This document shows positions 9,215 through 17,916 of a stretch of DNA of 64,000 nucleotides, in pieces. The DNA is from Hippopus hippopus (taxonomy: Eukaryota > Mollusca > Bivalvia > Cardiida > Cardiidae), in NCBI GenBank assembly GCA_946811185.2, contig OX328107.1, positions 41,069,860-41,133,859 of the forward strand, in the 5' to 3' direction. Position 1 is the first letter of the stretch. Each line of letters opens with the position of its first letter. Below the pieces are notes generated by a model. The model saw only the letters and a list, made by a program, of their open reading frames with translations, was not told where the DNA came from and searched no databases. Position numbers and translations under genes: made by a program.

Positions 9215-12169
9215 TTAATAACGCATATCATGCTCCCGTAACTGTTGACGATACACTTCGTGAATGTAGTTGAAGAGCAGCACTGTGCATATTATAAGTA
9301 TGACGTAACAGATGATGCCCAGCACAATGCTGATGTTGATGTACCTTCTCGCCCGCTGTGATGCCGTATTTGCCCTCTGGAAGTCACCAGACAATGCAGC
9401 GCTTTTAGCCTAAAATTAAATCATATAAATTTTAGCTAGGAAAAATCTTCCTCAAACAATCCCATGTTTAAATGACCCTTAGCTAAGATTTTTTTGAAAA
9501 CATTGTGAGAAAAAGAAGAAAATGCTGAGAACCAGCATTTTCTCCTTTTTCCACATTTTTTTCTAACTTTTCAAAGACAAATGCCTTCATTTCAGTCAGT
9601 TTAGTCAACTGCAAATTTTGACAATTCTAAAATTTTGTTGTTTGATGAAAGATTTAAAGTTCAGCTCCCCTGTATGTGTGGATCTAAAACTAGACTGTGG
9701 AGGGTCAATTTTGGCTGACCTTTGTATCAACCAACCCAATTCCTTTTTTCAAGTCTGTGATAGCAAGGGTGGGCGGATATCAAATTAATTTTGTACATTT
9801 AAAACAAAACACTGAAAATAAAATAGTTTTGTTGGACTGAATCTATCTTAAACCAACAGATACATGATCCCTCATGTAATAGCTCCTTAACACACAATCC
9901 TGAGTTTTAACAACCTTCGAGGAAGACAGCCATTGAGAACATTCTTGCAAAAGGAGAAAATGCAGGTAATCAGCATTTTCTCCTTTTCCAACAATGTTTT
10001 CTACCCCTTCAAAGACAAAGCCCATCATTTGAATCTAATTAGTTCTCTGCAAATAATTTGAATTTGTATGGAGTGAAAAATTTTGTCCTTTGGCACAGAT
10101 AAAACCTTTGCAGTGCTAAATAAATGAAGTTAAGATACTGCAGTTTCAACATTTGCACTGATAAAACTTCAGCCTTTCAGGCTGAAGTGAAGATTGAATA
10201 TGCTACACTTACAAGGTACCTGTATGAAGTGAACCAAAAAACCATGAAAATCAGGGGTACATTATTTCTGTGACTTGCATTAATTTTTTTTTTATTTTCC
10301 CTGTCATAAGGCTTTACTCTTTAACAAACCACAAAATTTTGAATACGTTAAATTAAAAACATTTTCAGATGATAAATGAAATGTGGCCAAATTAACCCTT
10401 TACCACACAATCCTGAGTTTTAACAACACTGAAGAGGAAAACTTCTGACATTATTGTTGGAAAAGAAGAAAATGCTGGTAACCAGCATTTTCTCCTTTTC
10501 CAGCAATGTTTTATACCCTATGAAAGACAAAAATGATCATTTTAGCTACAGTAATTTCATCATCTGCAAATGCGTTTACTTAGGTCCGGTCCAAACTTTT
10601 GAAGTTTGGTAAAGGGTTTACAGAAGTCATCTTTGAAAAGTTATAAAAACATTCCGGGAAAAGGATAAAATACTACCGGAAATCATTTTCTCCTTTTTCC
10701 AAAATGTTTCAAAAAAGCATGTTCCTTCTGGGTTGTTATAACTTAAGATTGTGTGGTAAAAAAATCTGAATACTAATGACAATCTTTTTTTATCACTGGA
10801 CCATATCAAATAATATGAATTACAAATACATGCATCTTTCAAGCAAACTTTACAATGCAGTGTGAAATATTTGGTGCTTAGTAAGCTGTATCATACATCT
10901 TTTGTGGTTCAAATATAGAAAAAGTTCCCAGTATCTGTTCAAGTTTTCTAGAAAACTATCAATATCAAAATTTGCAAGAAAACAATCAAAATCTGAACCT
11001 ACCTCTGATGCCTTCAGTATAGCAACTATTCCAGTAGGAAAAAAGCAAAATACTGTGGCAAAAATTGCCAAGACCATGAAATCTCTGGGTGGTGTACCCT
11101 GGGGAGGGCTTCCGAGAAGAGGTTGTGCCTGAACAACCTGTAATTGTCAACAGAACTTTCACATTTAGTTTGAGATAAGCTACATGAAGCCAATAAGCCA
11201 AGCTTTTGCAAAGTTACATTCCAGATAATAAAACCATGGAATTCCTGGACACAGCACCCTTGGGTATGCTTCAGAGGTACTGGTTGTGTCTGAAGTAATT
11301 ATACTTAAGTTATACACGAGTTGTGCTTTGTGAGAAGCAGGTTTAATACATCTAAAAAAAAGGTATAGATCCATGTCAGGCTGCGCAGGCTGACATGGGC
11401 CTAAACATTTTACGATTGGTAAATTTTCTGCATGTCCAAGGACCATTCTACCTCATGTTCAGTCTGATGTTGAACAAAATGGATTTTATGAAACCATAAT
11501 CATGTATGACTTGGTTGGTATATTACATCAGTGTAATGAATTACACCCCTTTTTCCCACAGCACTACTCATATATAAAAATAGCACTACATTCGGGTGCT
11601 TAGAATGCTCAGCTGCCTGTGCTCTTTCAGAGAAATTATTAGTTGAAAAAGGAGCATAACTGTGTCAAAAATGTGCAGAGATTTAACCTGCCCCTCCTGT
11701 GTTTCCCTTTCGAGTGTTAAAAACTAGCCCAAATTTGATGTTAAAGACTTAATTACTGAGATATGAGAAAATGTTGGAGTTTTAACATGATGGCAGTGTA
11801 GACCATGATGTCAACAACAGGGCTTTTGCAATACCTTAATATAATCTTCAAAAACAGCCGTGCTTAAAGTACTGAGCAACAGACAGAAAAATTAAGAACC
11901 CATGTAACCTGGCAAAAACTTACCGGATAATGATAGACCATCTGACCTGGCTGAGTAGGATGTCCTTGGACAATCACTGTCTGGGATGGGATAATAGGAT
12001 TTCCCACATATCCCTGTGGAACTTGTTGACCCATGTACCCCTGTGGGTTTGGTTTTTCTGAACCAGCGTTTGTATCCACTGCAGTTCCATATCCTGTGGT
12101 GTAGGGTGGTGGTGGACCCTGGTCGTAACCTTCACCTGGCAACATTTCATGCTTTAGCTCTTCAACCAT
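9215..12169 (-). CDS. CD225/dispanin family membrane protein (IFITM/PRRT-related), 3 coding exons
   Basis: Coding exons are 12169-11924, 11137-11003 and 9409-9215, each with GT/AG borders and phase 0, giving 191 residues. Residues 1-82 form a Pro/Gly/Tyr/Gln-rich cytoplasmic tail with PPPPY and repeated QGY motifs. The CD225 domain follows: PPRDF (98-102), first membrane segment about 102-123 with CFFPTG, a basic linker (GDFQRANTASQRARR, 135-149), and second membrane segment about 152-175. Cys113 sits where IFITM-type proteins have membrane-proximal cysteines. Relatives include IFITMs, which act in membrane-fusion control, and PRRT/SYNDIG1 proteins, which act in receptor trafficking; which role applies here cannot be told from sequence. 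The proline-rich tail favours the PRRT/SYNDIG-like side. The start ATG lies inside an HP repeat end; Met9 is an alternative start. Confidence 0.92.
9452..9656. repeat. HP MITE copy in dispanin intron 2
   Basis: Carries the left flank AAACAATCCCATGTTTAAATG, arms at 9497-9555 and the end TGATGAAAGATTTAAAG. The hairpin turn is GCTGAGAACCAGC. Confidence 0.75.
9888..10100. repeat. HP MITE copy in dispanin intron 2
   Basis: Carries ACACAATCCTGAGTTTTAAC, a core at 9937-10003 and AAATAATTTGAATTTG in the far flank. The right end is mutated. Confidence 0.75.
10392..10762. repeat. HP MITE copies in dispanin intron 2 (one full, one partial)
   Basis: The full copy is 10392-10620, from TTAACCCTTTACCACACAAT to GGTAAAGGGTTTA, with a core at 10452-10510. 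A second, reversed and shortened copy at 10630-10762 ends TTGTGTGGTAAA. Confidence 0.8.
11314..11572. repeat. Family B copy in dispanin intron 1
   Basis: Shows GTGAGAAGCAGGTTTAATAC, the inner palindrome ATGTCAGGCTGCGCAGGCTG, GCATGTCCAAGGACCATTC and a decayed right end ACAGCACTACTCAT. Confidence 0.75.
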
Positions 12170-12383
12170 TTACAGCACAATCCCCACTTTAACAACCCCG
12201 AGGGTTTTGAAAACATTGTAGGGAAAGGAGAAAATGCTGGTAACCAGCATTTTCTCCTTTTCCCACAATGTTTTCTACCCTTCCATGATTAGATTTCAAT
12301 TTTACAGTCACCTTCATTATGCTGTTGGCAAATGCTTTCGTTTGGACAAGTCTGTAAAGTTTTGTTGTTTGGTACATGGTTAA
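12162..12383. repeat. HP MITE copy overlapping the dispanin start codon
   Basis: The left end TCAACCATTTACAGCACAAT aligns to the family end TTAACCCTTTACCACACAAT. The right end is GGTACATGGTTAA. The hairpin core 12207-12274 is nearly perfect. Read on the minus strand, the left end supplies the codons ATG GTT of the dispanin gene. Confidence 0.88.
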
Positions 12384-12415
12384 CAGACAAGAGAAGTTTA
12401 GACTTGCCCTTTATC

Positions 12416-13080
12416 AACTCTTACAGACAACAAAATTTGAAAATTCCACGATGAAAGAATGTACGGACGAAAATTTGAACATGGCTCAAACAATGGGATT
12501 TGTCACTGACAGGGTAACAAAACTTCTAACTACCAGCATTTTCTCCATTAACCACAATGTGTTTTAACGTTCATCATACCATGTGGGGTCCGTATGGCCC
12601 TCACACAGTTCTCTGTTTGTCTGTGATAAAAAGTTGAAGCTGCAGGTAACTGTCATTTTAGGAGTTTGTTACTAAACCTATTCTTAACCTCAATTTACAT
12701 AGAAACTTTGGTGGCTTCAGAGTGAATGGAATATAAAACCCAAAATCTGTTGGGGTCTGTGCGGACCCCAGGCAATATCACTACTATTCTATATATCACG
12801 AATGTTATACTCACCTCATACCCACTATCTATATCTTATTTTCAGTGAGAAAAAAAGTCAATAAATAATACCAGGAGTAGTTGATTTTCAGTTACTGAAC
12901 TTACACAAATAATACTCTGAACATTTGTACACAAGAAATCGAGAATGATACAAGTTTATGACTGGGGTCCACATGGACCCCACTTGGTATGCTATAGTTG
13001 GGAAATGTGTTGGTAGCATGAAGGTTAAAGCCTTATTCCTCCTAGTAATTAAAACTCAGTACTGTTTGGTACGGAGATAA
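12416..13080. repeat. HP MITE copy split by a TTAA element
   Basis: The part at 12416-12566 has CTCTTACAGACAACAAAATT and the hairpin side CTACCAGCATTTTCTCC. It resumes at 13028 with AAAGCCTTATTCCTCC and GTTTGGTACGG, which is what follows the arm in intact copies. The interval between belongs to the inserted piggyBac-like element. Confidence 0.75.
12564..13028. mobile_element. piggyBac-like non-autonomous element, TTAA target duplication
   Basis: TTAACGTTCATCATACCA at the left is mirrored by TAGCATGAAGGTTAA at the right, with TTAA at both edges (12564-12567 and 13025-13028). Subterminal GTGGGGTCC.. ..GGACCCC motifs occur near both ends (12584-12601 and 12963-12982) and once inside (12754-12774). 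There is no open frame of note. Superfamily placement rests on the TTAA duplication and is inference. Confidence 0.72.
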
Positions 13081-13113
13081 TCCGAAGAACACCAGATAAA
13101 TCAAAAAAACATT

Positions 13114-13344
13114 TTAACCCTATCCCAAATGATTAATTTTAGACTCTTCTGTATTGAGGGCAATTTGTAGACAACAACTTTGAAAGTGGTACAAATGAAC
13201 TGAAGGTCTCTCACAGGGTAAAGAACATTGTCGTGGAAGGAGAAAATGCTGGTTACCAGCATTTTGTTGTTTTTCCGAAATGCTTTCAAAAAGTTTCTTC
13301 CTCATGGTCTTCAAAACAGAGGATTGTATGATGGTAAAGGGTTA
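13114..13344. repeat. HP MITE copy
   Basis: Begins TTAACCCTATCCCAAATG and ends GGTAAAGGGTTA. Arms are at 13222-13290, with a mutated right arm (TTTTGTTGTTTTTCC). Confidence 0.78.
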
Positions 13345-13372
13345 TGTCGAGAAACACAAAACAAATAAGTGT

Positions 13373-14454
13373 AGTGTTCAATCTAGCTTTGCTTGTAAGG
13401 GGGCCCATTGGGCCCAAAGACATTGAAATAGGGGGCCATTTTGGAAACTGGGGACCACACATAAAAAATCATAATTTATTACTGAAATATTAATCTTTTT
13501 ATCTAACAAGTGTTGCCTTTTTATTTAAGAAGTATATTCTCATTCATGTATCTGTGAATACTTTGCTAATAAAACTGCAACACTGCAGAAATTATCACTG
13601 TTATTGACGCAACCTTGTTTCTACCATTAATTTAATCCTAAATGAAAAAAGAAGACGAAATCTGTCCGTCTGTGGTTAACTTTCTGAAATTCTGATATCC
13701 CGTCACAGAAGGATTTAACTTTCCCATCGAACATTCAAACTAGAGTTTAACCCTTTACCAAACAATCCCTGGTTTTTACGACCCAGAGGAAGAAGCCTTC
13801 TGAAAACATTATGGGAAAAGGAGAAAATGCTGGTAACCAAGCTTCAATTTTTAAGTCACGTTTATTTTGTCGTCTGCAAATGCTTTCAATTCGAACAAGT
13901 CTAAAATTTTGTCGTTTGGTAAAGACTTAATTTTCTCTTCATAAACCAATCAATTTTTGGACCAATTGTCTGGGAGCCACTTTGGTTGAAACTCACACCT
14001 GTGGGGTTTTATTATCGTCACTTGAACTACGGGTAGGTACTGGCCTGATTGTGCTTTCCAAAGTAATATTTTCAATAGCTTTTGTCTTTTTTTCGCCCCC
14101 TTACTCTAAAATACTGAGAAAATCGCTTCATTGCGTTATTAAATGATCAGCCGAAGCTCAAAGAATCGTCACCTCTGGTACCCGTCCTTCTCCAGAAAGT
14201 CCGATACGAAGATCGATAGCAGGCTACCAGTTTTATCTTAGCCATAACATCTGGTTATTGATAAATTTTCGCTAGATAGATTGACATTATGTTTATTGAG
14301 TGGCAAAAGCAGAAACGGATGAAAAGGACCCTTATATGTGGAATGCCACTTTTACGAGCTAGTGCACCTGACAGGTCCAAGGTTGGTTTAGAAGTGCGCC
14401 ATCTGAAACTTTAGGGGGCCTAGGTGCAATGGCACCCTCTAGATTGAACACTGG
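13373..14454. mobile_element. hAT-like non-autonomous element, 7-bp target duplication
   Basis: AGTGTTCAATCTAG at the left end is inverted as CTAGATTGAACACT at the right end. The flanks carry the same TAAGTGT (13366-13372 and 14455-14461). Inner motifs include GGGGGCCCATTGGGCCC and TTAGGGGGCCTAGGTGC. No transposase frame remains. An HP copy is nested at 13747-13930, so this element is older than that insertion. Confidence 0.75.
13747..13930. repeat. HP MITE copy nested in hAT-like element, one arm missing
   Basis: Starts TTAACCCTTTACCAAACAAT and ends GGTAAAGACTTAA. The left arm runs to the turn GGTAACCA and is then followed directly by the right flank, so the whole right arm of the hairpin has been deleted. 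Confidence 0.82.
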
Positions 14455-14502
14455 TAAGTGTAATCTCATTTTTTTTCTTTTGTCTACAATGAATCAGCAA
14501 TG

Positions 14503-14570
14503 GAGAAAGTGTAGATCAAAGATCAGACCGCCTGTTTTGTTCAGCCTGGTCTTTATCTACACTGGCTTCC
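14503..14570. repeat. Family C short palindrome
   Basis: Family C is about 67 bp and folds on itself as GCGGACAGTGTAGATCAAGA / TCTTGATCTACACTGTCCGC, with GATCAGACTGCAC arms at the turn. This copy is mutated in the middle (CCGCCTGTTTTGTTCAGCC). Confidence 0.6.
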
Positions 14571-14591
14571 AGAGTAACTCAAATTGTTGAG

Positions 14592-14965
14592 GGTACCCCA
14601 TTACAAAACAATCCCATGTTTTAACTAGCCTGAATAAAATGGATATCTGAAAACATTCCATGAAAGGAGAAAATACCAGTATGTGTCAGTGACTCACCAG
14701 CATTTCCCCCTTTCTCACGATGTTTTCAAAGTTATTACAGAACTTCATTTTATTTACATACAACTTTTAATAGTTCTGTGCAGATACTTTCAATTATCAA
14801 GGGGTGCACCTTTCTAGCAGAAAACAAAATTGTGGACTTGTCAAGATCAACCCTCAGAGTACTGAGTTAACCTTTTACCATACAATCCCCAGTTTTACAA
14901 TGACCCTGAACTAGACAGCTTTTAAAAAAAAGTATCCAAAAAGGAGAAATTCTGGTAATCAGCAT
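14592..14965. repeat. HP MITE fragments
   Basis: Two decayed copies: 14592-14760 with an interrupted hairpin turn, and 14868-14965 (TTAACCTTTTACCATACAAT), which is cut off after GGTAATCAGCAT by a family F unit. Confidence 0.65.
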
Positions 14966-15160
14966 CTGTTATTGTATGTTCTGTCCAAGTGTTAGTCGCT
15001 GGCACAAAAATGCATGTTAAACTCAGGGCAAAGGATACAGCGACCTGGCAGTTTTGACCTACTAAAAAAATTCAATTTTTCTGCCAGCAACTAACATTTG
15101 GATTGACCGTGCAATATCACATTGTCATCTTGACAACATATTCCTTACTTTTAAATTGTA
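14966..15160. repeat. Family F long-inverted-repeat MITE
   Basis: AAGTGTTAGTCGCTGGCA on the left is mirrored by TGCCAGCGACTAACATTTGG on the right. A second copy lies at 19546-19793. Similarity between the copies continues past the right arm to about 15203 (CTGCTTTG.TTACTTTTGGC), immediately before the predicted UTR-exon donor. Confidence 0.7.
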
Positions 15161-15210
15161 AAATATAAATACATTGTAACAACTGCTTTGTTTACTTTTG
15201 GCAGAGCTTA

Positions 15211-15340
15211 CCTTCAGTCTGAAGGGTTGCTCTGATGTTATTTTCATGATTGGGTCTCCGCATCCCTTCATTGCAACCCTTCTTTCATACCATCTGGAAA
15301 TCTCAAAATCTAACCGATCATTTTTCACCTAATGTGTCTT
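15211..15340 (-). other. Predicted 5' UTR exon of the dispanin gene
   Basis: On the minus strand the sequence GACTGAAG is followed by GTAAGC, a good donor, with the exon ending near 15211. The exon lies upstream of the first dispanin coding exon in the right orientation and downstream of a promoter-like region. It has a 67-codon frame without a recognisable domain; a UTR role is more likely than coding. The 5' limit is a guess. Confidence 0.4.
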
Positions 15341-15683
15341 TAATCTGCTTGTCAGCTATGAAAATGGACATGAATCGATAGATAAATGATTTAATTTCAC
15401 GTTGACACCAAGTTAAGTGCAAAGTTTTCATTGATCTTTTTGTAATTTACCATTTATTTGACAAACACAGCTGGCTAATTTGTAAACAAACACTCATTAT
15501 AAATTCAGTTAACTGCACATGCGTGGTCAATTTAATTTGAAAAAATGATATTGTGTGATCTGCAATTAAAGAAATATGACTCCTCGTAAATGAAATACAC
15601 ATCCAGTACATTTAGTTTTCCTTTCAATGCCCAAACTGATGACACAGAAGCCGATAAATTGTGCGAAAAAAAAAAATTACTGT

Positions 15684-15716
15684 ACCGGAAGTGACTTCCG
15701 AAACATGCGCAGTAAA
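15684..15716. promoter_or_regulatory. Double ETS site and NRF1-like motif, likely dispanin promoter
   Basis: ACCGGAAGTGACTTCCG is a nearly palindromic pair of ETS (GABP-type) sites, followed within 5 bp by ATGCGCAG, an NRF1-like half site. Such combinations mark TATA-less animal promoters. It lies about 350 bp upstream of the predicted minus-strand 5' UTR exon. Confidence 0.45.
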
Positions 15717-15849
15717 TGTCAAGCCTAGTTTAAATTCCTTGGAAGTGGGTCAATGGATATTTACATTCCAAAAAAAATGGAATTACAAGGAGGTAACACT
15801 GTTATTTTTTAATTATTTCGGTGTTATTGTAAAGATTAATCAATAGTCT

Positions 15850-17640
15850 ATCGATTAAGGACCTTACTGTTCACTGACAAAGAAAAGATCGACGCACATG
15901 CCATACGGCCATTTGAAACAATGCCGGTATTTTAATTTTTCACTCCAGATGGGTCATAAGAGTGGCTACTGTGGGGCCTAGCAGAGAAACAATCACAAAA
16001 ATAACATCGGAGCTAGTCCCCAAATCGGCGGTAGGGGGTAGGCAGAGCTCTATTAGGGCTACAAGTCTGTTCACAGTTCTGTTGTTGCAATTATTACTTC
16101 CAATATACCTCTTTCACTTTAGTATTTAAATAAAATAATGAAAAAAAAGTTTTAAAAGATGCGAAAAGCTGTGAGAAGGAAACAAAACAGTGCGAAGCAA
16201 AGCGGATACGGTTATTACGGCCGATCCGGTGTGACCCTGTGAAATAACATACCTTAAGAACATGTTTTGTCTTAATTTTTTGTTAATTTAAGCATGAGAT
16301 ACGTAACAAGTTTTGAGAAAACAGGTTCGGCATTCGTTTTTATATTATTCTTAAGATTGTTAGAGGCGCAAATTACAATCTTACTCTTACTTTCTGGCTG
16401 TTTTGCGAATGACATTTTCCGGGATATATACTCTAAATTATGTTAAGACGGTGCTGCGTGTGACTTACAAATACTGTAAGATTGAGTGCTGTAGCAAACT
16501 TCGTACATTTAGTAGTCTAAAGCACAAAACTTTGTGTGCGAAGAAATAAAAAGTTATCGCAATAGAACAATAAGATCATATTCTGATTTTTTTTTTTTTA
16601 AAGTTCACAGGCATATTTTACAGCCATTCTTCTACCACCTTACAATGTTGAGCTCAACTTTATTCTTTCTTGCAGGATTATGTACTGAATGAAGATCAGA
16701 CTGCATTGTTCATAAAAAAAAAAAAACCTGAAAATGCAAAAGAACTGGTTTCTTCTTCTTCTTCTTCTTCAAAGGCCTCTGGAACTTTTGGTGGTGTTTT
16801 AAGTACATGTAGATCAAGATCTATAGATCTAGCCCCTTAGACGACAAAGCCAATATGTTCGTTGCAATGGTTTTTTTCAGATAAGGTAAATCAAGGAACC
16901 AATGCGCATAACGCACAGCCTCCTCTTGAATTGGCTCATGACTTGTATTATTATTGTGGGATACTTCCTTCCTCCCTAAAAAAATCCCCTAGGACCAGAC
17001 CTGTAAGAATAGATAAATTGTTCTAGACTTGCTATACAATACAGGTCAAATCCTCGTGAATTGCAAAAAGGCACTTTTGAACAGCTTTGAAAGAAAGAAA
17101 GAAAAAAAGAAAGAAAGAAAGGAAGAACGAACGAACGAACAAACAAAAAGCATGTAACTGTGATCACAGCTACAAACGTGTCGTTTAAAGGAATCATGAT
17201 GGATAATAGGATATTTGATCTACATGTATGTACGAAGACTTGTACACCTACAATAATTTTTATGTGACGACTGTAAAAGTGGATCCAAAAGACGACATTG
17301 AAGGAAAAATTAAACAAAAAAAGTTACAAGAACGATCGAACGGACATATGGCGTTGAAAACAAAAACAGTTTTCCAGATGACAGAAAAGACATACATGCA
17401 CGACATCATAATGTATGTCTGAATCAGTGTGGTTTTTGTTTGTCGTAACTCTTTCAAACGTTTTGGAACCTTTATGTCTGTTTGTTTAGGAATCTATATT
17501 CGACTGGTCGAAATCTCCAAGATTTGCTTTTGTGTGCATGGATCTTTATTTTATGTATAATTTTTTCCCCCTACACTTGCCATATAATTACGATTCTTGG
17601 TTTTTTTTTTCCGAGCGGTAGCCTGGTAACACGATGGTAC
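15850..17640. other. Intergenic DNA between dispanin and FSIP2
   Basis: No gene is seen. Simple repeats are present: (TTC)n at 16751-16769, a GAAA/GAAC-rich tract at 17091-17146, and several A/T runs. Short frames at 16976-17317 and 17228-17457 overlap these tracts and look like chance. Confidence 0.55.
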
Positions 17641-17792
17641 GTGACCGTTTAGAACTGCCGTTATTTAGACGCTTGTTATACTAGCTAACAGTCGTTACAG
17701 CTCGGCTGATTCCATGACTCCGTCAACGAATCACCCGAGGGTTACAGAATGACTTGCTAATTATATTTAACCCGGGAAAACGTCAATGTACG

Positions 17793-17800
17793 TGACGTCA
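17793..17800. promoter_or_regulatory. Perfect CRE (TGACGTCA) in FSIP2 promoter
   Basis: A full cAMP-response element palindrome lies 117 bp before the FSIP2 start codon, with half sites nearby at 17780 (ACGTCA) and 17814 (TGACGT). In mammals CREM acts through such sites on post-meiotic sperm genes; a parallel here is inference. Confidence 0.55.
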
Positions 17801-17916
17801 TGAAACCAAAACATGACGTTCAAAACGTTACTGAATGTACGACAAGGCTTTTGAAACAGTTCAAGCATAAAAAATGAAATACGGTTAGAGTTTTCAGCGG
17901 ATTCTAGAAACTTACA

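Noticed and set aside
15661..15846. 61-codon plus-strand frame at the dispanin promoter
   Set aside because: It overlaps the ETS/NRF1 motif cluster and ends in AT-rich DNA; composition is not coding-like.
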